A DNA stretch of 64,000 nucleotides, taken from NCBI RefSeq assembly GCF_963678635.1, contig NC_087065.1, positions 55,518,397 to 55,582,396 of the forward strand, read 5' to 3'. The stretch comes from Symsagittifera roscoffensis (taxonomy: Eukaryota; Xenacoelomorpha; Acoela; Convolutidae). A program made the translations under genes and the position numbers. The notes beneath the pieces were generated by a model that had not been told where the DNA came from, ran no database searches, and saw nothing but the letters and a program-made list of their open reading frames with translations. Below, in pieces: positions 11,321 to 19,688 of the stretch (position 1 is its first letter; each line of letters starts with the position of its first letter).

Positions 11321-13114
11321 TTATTCGAACTTCTTATTATAAAACCTCCGCACCTCGTCTAGCTTTCTGTGGTTCTCTAGGGATTGTCTGGAACCATCTT
11401 CCTTTTCTATTCCTGTACTCTGATACACGTTCAAGATGATCGTTGAGACTCTTTTTTCCATGGTTTTACTTCCGCTTGCTCTCTGTTGGCATGCCAGGAT
11501 GGTGCTATCAGACATCATCGACATTATCCATCTCAAGAAACACGTGGCATCCTTTCTTCTAGCCAGGCTCAAGCCTGAATTGTCCCTGGCTACGTGTTGC
11601 ATCAGTGCCTGATACACATCTAGCTTCTTGCTTCCCAACTTCAGCCTGTCATACGAGGTCAGTGTTTCCAACTCTATTCCCACCAGACTCCAGGTGAACA
11701 TTAATTGTCCTGCAGTTCTAACGAAGGGATTCGCCATTAATGGTGGTGCTGATGAGGGTGTCCTCATTGCTTCTTCAAAATGATCCTTCAACAAACTCTG
11801 CCAGGACCTCTTCAGATGATTTGCCATTTCTATTTTATTAACCTCGGCCTTTTGCTGGGTGGCCCAATTGCGTCGCTTGCGAGCTACTCCACTGTCCAAC
11901 TTCTTCCAGCAGTCCTCCATTTCTTTCAATGTTTCAAGGGCCACCCACCACGTCCGGGAAGTGTTCCTCGTCTTGTTCCTCTCCAATGGATCACTCGTCA
12001 CTTGCTTGCCCATGTCCTGATGTGCCTTCGAGATCCATTCTTTGCCGATATCCACTTCCCATGTCTGTCCGTTCGTTGAACCTCTCTTTACGTTTATCTT
12101 CTGAGGCTTGAAGTCTTCCTCCGATGTCGAACTGGTGGAAGTCTCTATTTCCCTTTCTACTTCAAGTGGTCTTCTGAGCTCTGAGCTGTTCTTGTATGCC
12201 GCCGTCTTGCATCGAGCCAAAACCATGGGCGCCGTCTCTCTCAAGTTTCCTTCCGAAACAGCATCCACTGAAGGACTACCCAATCCCTCTACTTCTCTCT
12301 TCCTCTTGCGAGTCTTCACATCTCTGCTTGAGGGTGTTGTGGCTATCATCACTGATTCGACCTCTCTGTCTACCTCCAACCCTTCCAACTCTTGCCTCCC
12401 CCCTGCTCGAGCCTTAAGGATATTAGTACTTTTAATCATATTACTAGTCCCAACCTTATCCCCTTTTATATCATCAACTATTTTATCTACAGTTTTTTGT
12501 TTCAGAGTAGAGCTGTCCTCACATTTTTCTTCTCTAGTCTTCGAGCGTGAATTCCTCAGCTCTACCAGCTTGCTCAGCAGCTCTTTTCTCGCCTTCTCAT
12601 CCAGGCCCGTTCCTATCAGAAGCGGTTCTCCAAATCTTACGACTGTGTCCCACAGTTCCTCCTTGAATTTGTCCAGCGTCGTCTCGCTGCCCACTTCTTG
12701 ATTGAATTCTTCCAAGAACTCCTGCCAAGCATCGTCCTTCAGAGATCCCAGGAACATGTCCCTGTTCCCTTCGAACGTGTTCCTTTCCCTCTCCTCCGAG
12801 CTCAAGAGTAACATCCCCATATTGAAAGTCTCACCTGCCAATGGCAATTCCAGGTTCTTCCGGGGGGACGGATTCAGAGGTGGGGTGGCAGTATCTGCCC
12901 AATTCTCCTCGCTCAAGTCTTTCAACAGCTCTTGAGTGGTGTGCTCCTCCCCTGATGGCCCTGGTTCAGGCGTATTCCCCACTTCCATGTCTTCACCGGC
13001 TTCACTGAGAGTTTCATCCATACTCTCTTCTTCTGATTCATTTCTCCTTCTCTCGAGAATTCTTTTGAATCGGTCCTCAACGGGTCCACTCCTCTTGTCT
13101 CCAGGCGTGTCCAC
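11321..13114 (-). CDS. Retrotransposon ORF5, acidic/low-complexity unknown protein
   Basis: 597 codons ending in TAA (11321-11323). The frame is open further up to the TAG of ORF4 at 13205-13207, which is in the same frame; the listed start is GTG and the first in-frame ATG is about 31 codons later. The first 120 residues are acidic and rich in E, S, P and G, and the middle is charged with K/E/R runs, suggesting disorder or coiled coil. The C-terminal third is more folded-looking (many W, L, M). No catalytic motif is recognised. Lying in one frame with ORF4 and ORF6, it may be the middle of a polyprotein of about 2,300 residues or a product of an element with nonsense mutations. Confidence 0.65.
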   Translation of the reverse strand: MDTPGDKRSGPVEDRFKRILERRRNESEEESMDETLSEAGEDMEVGNTPEPGPSGEEHTTQELLKDLSEENWADTATPPLNPSPRKNLELPLAGETFNMGMLLLSSEERERNTFEGNRDMFLGSLKDDAWQEFLEEFNQEVGSETTLDKFKEELWDTVVRFGEPLLIGTGLDEKARKELLSKLVELRNSRSKTREEKCEDSSTLKQKTVDKIVDDIKGDKVGTSNMIKSTNILKARAGGRQELEGLEVDREVESVMIATTPSSRDVKTRKRKREVEGLGSPSVDAVSEGNLRETAPMVLARCKTAAYKNSSELRRPLEVEREIETSTSSTSEEDFKPQKINVKRGSTNGQTWEVDIGKEWISKAHQDMGKQVTSDPLERNKTRNTSRTWWVALETLKEMEDCWKKLDSGVARKRRNWATQQKAEVNKIEMANHLKRSWQSLLKDHFEEAMRTPSSAPPLMANPFVRTAGQLMFTWSLVGIELETLTSYDRLKLGSKKLDVYQALMQHVARDNSGLSLARRKDATCFLRWIMSMMSDSTILACQQRASGSKTMEKRVSTIILNVYQSTGIEKEDGSRQSLENHRKLDEVRRFYNKKFE

Positions 13115-13204
13115 TGACAGTGGTGATGGTGTCGTAGGGTCCAGTTTCTTGTATTCCGTCAGAGCTACATGCAGTTGACCTGCGGCATCTAGTTCTTTTC
13201 CCTC

Positions 13205-16200
13205 CTATCTCATTTCTACCTGTTCTAAGCCATAGGGTGCCTTATATTTTCTCGTTGCAAATTTCATATCGTCCACCAATGCGACGTGCCCCTCCATCAT
13301 GATCATGCTGCCATCATCCCATACGGGTAGCATGTTCTCAAGTCCCTCCTGCTCAAGAGTTCTCAAGACCTTTCGCACCTCATATCCGGGGGGTTGCGAA
13401 CCTCTCCTCTTTTTCGCTTGCGTCGTCCACGAATTTACCTTCGCCTCGCTAGTATGGAAGTAGACCGCCGCCGTGTAGCCGATGAACAGGGGGTCCCAGC
13501 CATCAGTGAAATACTTCTGCATTTCTTCCGTCGTCATCCTCGCCATTATGGAGGGAACTACCAAGGGACTGTTCATTCCTAAGGTCATCCTCCTGACTAT
13601 TGGGAACTCAGGCATGGTGGCTGGGAGGATTTCTTTCTCCATTATGGTCTCCAGCTCCCTCTTCACCAGTGCAAAGCACTCCTTCCAGGCAGGAATTCTC
13701 AAGATCCCTCGTCCGTCTGCCGTCAATGGGTTCAAGTTCCAGAACTTGGGATACATTTCGATGGGACCCTCTCGCTTGCCTCCCATTCTACATTGCATTT
13801 GCCCCCTGAAGCTGTACACTATTAGCTCGGCATCTTTCACCTTTCCAAAGAGTACCGTGTTGCTCATTCGCGCTCTGAGCACCTCCTGCTGACACCAATT
13901 TAACGCCGTCCCATCCAGTATACTGATAAGACTCAAGTGCGTTACAGAGTGACGATACGTTGTCACCAGGGGATCTGGGAACGCGTACGTCACCGCTGGA
14001 CCATAAATGCAGGTCACCACCTCCTCTAGGCCCCGGATTATCCCCATTGGGTCCGACCTCATTGCCAGGCATAGGTCCGTCAGCAGAGGCATCCCTCTAT
14101 TCGTCTTCTTCCATTCTTCTCTCGAGGTTGGATTCTCATCTTCACCCGTCATGTGCCGATTCTGCATCATGAGGTATTGCACTAACAACGTCTTCAACCC
14201 TGCGGCACACTTGTAGGAGCTGGTTTCAATGCTCGAGTGGACTCTCCCCATAGACAGAGGCTCTCCATATTCCATTAATCGATGAAACGACACCAATTCC
14301 CCATGGGTTAAGAGTAATAGTGCCAGGTACCCATCAACTCGAAGTGTCTCCACTCCTCGACTAAACATGTATGCTGGGCCCATGTTGAACAAGTATCTGG
14401 GGTAAACCAAATACAAAGCCAAGAGCAGGCTGATGGGCATGCCCAGTATCTCCTGCACGAAGGCTCCAAAGATAGTCGCCGTGGTGCCGAACATTCCTGC
14501 CATGAATTCCTTCTCCCAGCAAGGACTCAAGAACTTGAGAATCTCATAATCCCTCCTAGTCCTCAATTCACCCTTGGCGTGCTCTCTCCAGAACCCTCCA
14601 ATCGTCACTTCATTGGCGGCCGAGACAAATCTAGCCACCGTCATGTCTCTTGTTTCGGCCAGCTCCAGTTGTTTCTCCAGAAAACTCCAGACTTGTTTCA
14701 CGAGGGATGGTGCTTCCTCCCTCGTTTTGTTCGTGGCGTTCTCCAGCCTTGGTGTCAAAAATGGCCACCAGCCATTCTCTTGAGTCAATCGATATTTCAT
14801 CGATTCTAATTGCTTTTCCGTCTCGGCCACATTTCTTCTCTCGTTACTGGGACCTCTAGACTTGCTGGTGGAGTTTGTGATCTTCACATCCATACTCCGA
14901 AACCATAAGCTGGCCGTCAATTGGCTTATCGCCGGGTGATCGTCCCCGATGACTGGGCTGAACTTGAGTTGCCTGGCAAAGTTCGATAGCTCTAGCAAGA
15001 GCACCTCATCTAATACGATCAGGATGTCGGCTAGTCCATAAAAGCCCCTCAGTGCATGAGATATGTCCGCCCATGCCGCGGCCAATTCTGACTTGCGAAG
15101 CCTCAGGTTCGATGGCTCCAACTCCCGATCGGGGGCTGCCATTAGAATCCGCCATTCATTCCCTTCTGCTATCAGGATCATGACCGCGTACACGAATTGT
15201 AGGGCGGGTCGCATATTCGCGTATCCAGGGGATGTGGTAAACACCACCTTCGTCTTGGACCCAAATCTCGAGACAACATTCTCTTGCACTTCATTCATCG
15301 CCGCAAACAACGCCTGAATGGCTTCCCATATCTTCCTCGATGTCGGATTTTCATCGCCCTTCAGTTGCTCAAGAAGTCCCATCGCGTGCAGGTGATCATT
15401 CATTCCTGCAAACAATAGCAGCTCAGGTTCACAGGGCATCTCCGACTTTATTGCCACCACCAGAGTTAACATCTGATTTAATTCAGCTCCTGGCAAAGAG
15501 TATATCAGAGTCTCCGGCCAGAACAACTTGGGAGACGTTCCTTCGAAGTCCGACCCCGCCACAATGACTACTCTCGCAGCAGCTGGATCTGCTCTATCAT
15601 AAACTGCCAGGGTTTTGGCCAGCTGGGTGCTGCCACAGGGATTCCCGTACCTGGGATCTTCCGCCAATTTCGAGCCTTCGTAAGCGGCATCCGGCAATTC
15701 AATCGACCCTGGATTGAGTAGTTTGTCTACCACTTTCAACTGTGCCGGGGTCGCCAACCTGATCCTGGCGATGCTCGTTCGGTGCTTGGGAGGTTCTGCT
15801 ATAGGTCCAGGACTCCCCAGCAGCTTGAGAGGTCGGTAGTTAATGGGTCCCATGATCGATTTTGTGGGAATTCCAGTCAGGTCTGTGGTCTCCATCAATT
15901 TCGTTCTCGAGAAGTGCGCCTCATGAGCTTTCAACCAGTCCACGCAATGATGTCTATTCAAATCCTCGTGCGACACTCGTTCAATCCCCAGGGTTTCCGC
16001 CAATTCTCGCCTGCATTCCAAACTCTCTAGGTCCAGTTCTTTCACCTTCTCAGGATATCTCAAGCGAGCGGTCTCTATAGACCTCTTTTCCCGCTTGCTC
16101 TCTGCCACTACCACTGAGGATATCGCCGAGCCTGGAGGTGTTGATGACGTCACCTCCTCAGACTCCATTGGCGTGGCACTCTGCAATCGGGTCTGGTTGC

Positions 16201-16249
16201 TCCTCGAACCGTCTCTAGTGTCAACTCTCGTTCCCAAGCGACCTGACAA
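13205..16249 (-). CDS. Retrotransposon ORF4, large protein with an SGNH-hydrolase-like domain
   Basis: 1,014 codons ending in TAG; the listed start is TTG and the frame is open upstream through the DGIH motif of the SGNH fragment near 16388-16399. Residues about 226-450 show SGNH/GDSL-like blocks in order: a beta-strand ending AGSDF (about 231-235), PGAELNQM (253), AGMNDHL (281, like block III GxND) and GDDHP (435, like block V DxxH). The nucleophile block is not a classic GDS, so activity is doubtful. Around residues 590-640 there is a hydrophobic stretch (ATIFGAFVQEI, then ISLLLALYLV) that may be membrane-associated or a buried helix. The rest is unrecognised. It follows the integrase ORF in the same strand and frame, with the fragment at 16357-16629 between. 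Confidence 0.7.
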   Translation of the reverse strand: MSGRLGTRVDTRDGSRSNQTRLQSATPMESEEVTSSTPPGSAISSVVVAESKREKRSIETARLRYPEKVKELDLESLECRRELAETLGIERVSHEDLNRHHCVDWLKAHEAHFSRTKLMETTDLTGIPTKSIMGPINYRPLKLLGSPGPIAEPPKHRTSIARIRLATPAQLKVVDKLLNPGSIELPDAAYEGSKLAEDPRYGNPCGSTQLAKTLAVYDRADPAAARVVIVAGSDFEGTSPKLFWPETLIYSLPGAELNQMLTLVVAIKSEMPCEPELLLFAGMNDHLHAMGLLEQLKGDENPTSRKIWEAIQALFAAMNEVQENVVSRFGSKTKVVFTTSPGYANMRPALQFVYAVMILIAEGNEWRILMAAPDRELEPSNLRLRKSELAAAWADISHALRGFYGLADILIVLDEVLLLELSNFARQLKFSPVIGDDHPAISQLTASLWFRSMDVKITNSTSKSRGPSNERRNVAETEKQLESMKYRLTQENGWWPFLTPRLENATNKTREEAPSLVKQVWSFLEKQLELAETRDMTVARFVSAANEVTIGGFWREHAKGELRTRRDYEILKFLSPCWEKEFMAGMFGTTATIFGAFVQEILGMPISLLLALYLVYPRYLFNMGPAYMFSRGVETLRVDGYLALLLLTHGELVSFHRLMEYGEPLSMGRVHSSIETSSYKCAAGLKTLLVQYLMMQNRHMTGEDENPTSREEWKKTNRGMPLLTDLCLAMRSDPMGIIRGLEEVVTCIYGPAVTYAFPDPLVTTYRHSVTHLSLISILDGTALNWCQQEVLRARMSNTVLFGKVKDAELIVYSFRGQMQCRMGGKREGPIEMYPKFWNLNPLTADGRGILRIPAWKECFALVKRELETIMEKEILPATMPEFPIVRRMTLGMNSPLVVPSIMARMTTEEMQKYFTDGWDPLFIGYTAAVYFHTSEAKVNSWTTQAKKRRGSQPPGYEVRKVLRTLEQEGLENMLPVWDDGSMIMMEGHVALVDDMKFATRKYKAPYGLEQVEMR

Positions 16250-16356
16250 GGCCCTTGAGGCAAGGAATGGTGGGTTCGGAGGTGGTCCTAATGTGAATTG
16301 GGCTGTCTCTAGCAGATCCGACTCTAGCGTGTTTATGTGTTCCTGAAAGACGTCGT

Positions 16357-16629
16357 TCAGCCACTCCGCTCCCCTTGGCCTATCGAAATGGATTCCATCA
16401 TTGGAGGTGTCTCCAGGAATCCCTTTTTCTCCATGCGCTCCGCTACGTCCAACAGTCTGACAGGAAGCACACTCTTCCGGTGTATGTCTCGGATCACCTT
16501 GTTTAGGTTCCGCACCTTCTCGTTCATCTCCAAGGCGTGCTGATCAAACATCATGTTGTAGGGGACCGTACATACCGTCAGCAGGATGGGGTCCATCTGG
16601 ATCCTCAGCTCCTCAAGAAGGCAGCTCAT
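16357..16629 (-). pseudogene. C-terminal half of an SGNH/GDSL hydrolase-like domain, split by a frameshift
   Basis: From the ATG at 16629 the protein reads DPILLTVCTVPYN and then LPVRLLDVAERME, typical of the second half of SGNH hydrolases. The expected end, a DGIHFDRP box with the catalytic Asp-His pair, appears in the ORF4 frame at 16399-16388. The change of frame (-1 in the sense of translation) falls at a run of five A (16424-16428 on the plus strand as T). The N-terminal half with the GDS and GxND blocks is missing immediately upstream, where only 134 bp separate this frame from the integrase/macro stop. It is either a truncated and mutated domain or needs splicing and frameshifting to be made. 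Confidence 0.65.
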
Positions 16630-16762
16630 CTTGTTAATTCTTTTTTTTTAAAATTTAATTGTCATGCCAATCACGTCTTAAGATCCCTTTACCTGTGTCG
16701 CACCCCAGTACCTAACTCAAGACTCCTCCCTCACACCCAACTCGAGACCCTGTGTCCCCAAC

Positions 16763-19648
16763 TCAGGCGATGCTCAAGTAGTATTTTTTGTGCAGATACA
16801 CCATTATCTCAGTTTCCGCAAAGACTACATGTAGGATAGCGTACAATTCCCTCGAGCTCAGTTTGCCCCTGTTTGGGTCATACACCGGCATTGAGACCTC
16901 CGTTATTCCTCTTTCAATCATGAAGTCTCGTAGTCTTGTTAGTGCCAACATCACGTGTTCGGGATCAATTGTGTTCCTGTCATTGACCCTCGTCACTAGG
17001 AAGCACAGATATTTGCCCGGGACTTGTGCTACTGATGGTGGAAGCGCTGCCATCCCTCCTAGTCCTGGTCTCTGTCTGAACAGAAACTCCACGTTCTGGT
17101 ACTCTCTTCTGAAGTCAGCTTCCAATCTTGATTTGAAACTCATGTCCGCCGTGATGCAGATCGCGCTAGTCCTGTTTGACAGGATGAAGTCACTATCCGT
17201 TATCATGATGTTCTCCGAGTACTCATTGGGTATTTCAAATTTCGTTTCGGCTCTTCTTCTTCCTGGCTCCGGCTCTTCTTCTTCCAGTTCCAATTCGCTT
17301 GTTTCTCTCACTTCCTTGAGCTTCTTTATCATCAAATTTTCGGTGTGGGTAAGTCCTACCCCCACTCCCCGGACAAAAATATTTATCGACGTCCCCGTCG
17401 ATGTTGTCGGGTCTGAATTGTCCTGAGGAATGTCCAGTGGCCTGTCTGTTGCCGTCCATCCGAAAAGAGGGTCCTCTGTCTTCATGTAATTTGCCGCTGA
17501 TACATCGACTTGTCGAATGCTTTGTCCTTCGTGGCTCTCGTCCTTGACATCGCGCATCCACTCTAGTATCCTCAAGTTCGTGTTCTCCCTCCTCTCTATC
17601 TCACTCTGCTCAAGATCCGTCTCTAATTCCGGCGTCGAGTGGTCTTCCTGCGGATAGTGTCCACCATCGTCAATGACCTGCCATTCCTCTCCGGCTTCCA
17701 GTTCGCCTGCGTTCAGTAGTTCCTCGCCCAATTTGTCTGGCTGTATCTTATCGATCAAGAAGTCATCCCCATACCTGTTGTACCTCATGCCGGTGCGTTT
17801 ACGATTGCCAGTCCTGGTTTCCGGTGGTGTCGGTCGATCCGGCTCCATCCATTTCGGCACCTCATCTTGCTCCGGGTCGTTCCAGTCTTCTTCTACAAAT
17901 GATCCTGCATCTGACTCCCCTCCTATCCTTTCGTTGTCGTCCAAACTCAGGTTCTCATTACCATCATTTTTCTCTCTGGTGCCTTTTTCATTCACTTCAC
18001 ACGCTGGCTCTACCACCAGGTACTCAATACCCTCCATGTCCTTCGGTATGCACCAATCCTCTGGGGACGGGACGTGAGGCTTCAGATTTTCATAATGTGC
18101 CGCTCGCCCAGTACTCAAGTGATAGAACCGTCCTTGTTGATGAACCTCCGTTATCATGAATGGTCCCCTCCACTTCTTGAGTAGTTTCTTTGTTCCCTTG
18201 GGCGGTATGACATTTTGGAAGACCCAGACGTATTGGCCCACTTCATATGGCTTTGCTCGTAATATTTTTTCGTCATATTTCCTGCGTTGCCTCATTTGCG
18301 CTTGCGCCGTGTTCCTCCTGCATAGCTCGTTCAACTCCTGTTGTCTTTTGATCGCTTCTTTCACGTATGCCTGAGGCGACGTCCTTTTCCCCTCGTATTC
18401 CGGGTAAAAGAATGTCAGAGGCATTGCTCTCTCCCTGCCCATCAACATCATGAAAGGACTGATTCCCGTAGTTGAGTGCTGTGTACTGTTGTAGGCTCCT
18501 ACTACCTGTGGCAGGTATTTGTCCCAGTCCGTCATGTATCTTGAGCAGTACACCCTTAACATGTTGACCAGTGTCCTGTTTTGTCTCTCTACCAACCCAT
18601 TGGTCTGTGGATGATAGGTCGTCGAGTGTGCTTGAGCAATGTGCGATCTCTTCATCAATTCTTTTGTCAAGTCCCCCACGAAAGCTTTGCCGTTGTCCGA
18701 CTGGAAAGTCATTGGACAACCATACCGCGATATCCAATGCGTTATCAGATGATCACATGTCTCTTCGGCCGAGGCTGTCTGGCACGGAACCGCTTCCGCC
18801 AACTTTGTGAAGTGATCTATTATAACCAGTATCTGATTATATCCCGACTCTGTCATGCAAATTTTTTGATGGTCTATCTGCACCACTTCATTGAACTCTG
18901 AGCTCTCAACTGACTTGAGTGGAAATTTCATCTTCCTTGGGTCTTTTACCTGGAGACATGCCAGGCAGGCATTCGCCCATCTCTCGCAAGCTTTTCTCAT
19001 TCCTGGCCAATCAAACCTGTGAAGTATCCTTTGTTGTACTTTGTCTATCCCCTGGTGGCCCATCTGGTCGTGTGATCTGAAAAGCACCTCCGTCTGGTAC
19101 AATTGTGGTAGTATGATGAGGTTGTGTTTGTGTAATATCTTTTCCTCATCTCTCCTCTTGCACGCTACCACCCCATCAGCTGTGTGATAAAGTAAGTCTT
19201 TCTTTTCTTTGTAGAACTGGCTCAAGATCTTGTAGCTGCCTTCCTCAAGTTCCCCCTTCTCCTTGACCCCCGACTGGATCCATTTGGAGAGGTTACTTGT
19301 CATTTTGTCATTCTTCTGGGCTCTTAATAGGTCTGACAGCCTATATCTCGCCTTGACATGCTCCTTTAGCGCCATGATTTGTCCATTCATCTCACCAGGG
19401 TTGTGGATGTCATCACTCAGTTTCACGCATATCATCCTTTTCACGATTTTCATATCATCTTCTGGCACCAGATTCGTTCTGATGTTTGAGTTGCATGATA
19501 GTTCCCTGAATGGTCTCCTTGCAACCGCAATTTTCTCAAGTTCCTCACCACCTCGCATCTCCTGTATGTCCATGTTGTATGTTCCTGAAGATGGATCCGT
19601 CTGTAACTCCCTGTCGTGGTGCCTTGTCTTCTCTTCCGCCAATATCAT
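16763..19648 (-). CDS. Retrotransposon integrase with C-terminal macro-like domain
   Basis: 961 codons ending in TGA. Order: about 150 residues of linker; HHCC zinc-binding region with HDQMGH (about 193) and CLAC (about 229); catalytic core with D in VVQIDHQK (about 260), D in QSDNGKAF (about 319) and E in NGLVERQN 36 residues later (D,D35E); GPY/F-type module RGPF (about 494); about 300 acidic, disordered residues; and a macro-like fold from about 815 to 955. The last part follows the TARG1/OARD1 pattern (AICITAD, GGMAALP, KYLCFLVTR, EVSMP, VVFAETEIMVYL), but the glycine loop after TAD and the GCGLD loop after MP are replaced. The integrase should be catalytically intact. The frame is open 5' to 19757, overlapping the RT frame by about 69 nt in a +1 register, so it may be made by frameshifting. 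Confidence 0.92.
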   Translation of the reverse strand: MILAEEKTRHHDRELQTDPSSGTYNMDIQEMRGGEELEKIAVARRPFRELSCNSNIRTNLVPEDDMKIVKRMICVKLSDDIHNPGEMNGQIMALKEHVKARYRLSDLLRAQKNDKMTSNLSKWIQSGVKEKGELEEGSYKILSQFYKEKKDLLYHTADGVVACKRRDEEKILHKHNLIILPQLYQTEVLFRSHDQMGHQGIDKVQQRILHRFDWPGMRKACERWANACLACLQVKDPRKMKFPLKSVESSEFNEVVQIDHQKICMTESGYNQILVIIDHFTKLAEAVPCQTASAEETCDHLITHWISRYGCPMTFQSDNGKAFVGDLTKELMKRSHIAQAHSTTYHPQTNGLVERQNRTLVNMLRVYCSRYMTDWDKYLPQVVGAYNSTQHSTTGISPFMMLMGRERAMPLTFFYPEYEGKRTSPQAYVKEAIKRQQELNELCRRNTAQAQMRQRRKYDEKILRAKPYEVGQYVWVFQNVIPPKGTKKLLKKWRGPFMITEVHQQGRFYHLSTGRAAHYENLKPHVPSPEDWCIPKDMEGIEYLVVEPACEVNEKGTREKNDGNENLSLDDNERIGGESDAGSFVEEDWNDPEQDEVPKWMEPDRPTPPETRTGNRKRTGMRYNRYGDDFLIDKIQPDKLGEELLNAGELEAGEEWQVIDDGGHYPQEDHSTPELETDLEQSEIERRENTNLRILEWMRDVKDESHEGQSIRQVDVSAANYMKTEDPLFGWTATDRPLDIPQDNSDPTTSTGTSINIFVRGVGVGLTHTENLMIKKLKEVRETSELELEEEEPEPGRRRAETKFEIPNEYSENIMITDSDFILSNRTSAICITADMSFKSRLEADFRREYQNVEFLFRQRPGLGGMAALPPSVAQVPGKYLCFLVTRVNDRNTIDPEHVMLALTRLRDFMIERGITEVSMPVYDPNRGKLSSRELYAILHVVFAETEIMVYLHKKYYLSIA

Positions 19649-19688
19649 GCACAGACTGTCTTGGTTTTCGCTGCTCTCATCCGAGTCT

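Noticed and set aside
10726-13178. Plus-strand open frames of 100-200 codons inside the retrotransposon
   Set aside because: Antisense shadows of ORF4-6, without start context or domains; the minus-strand frames are longer and continuous.
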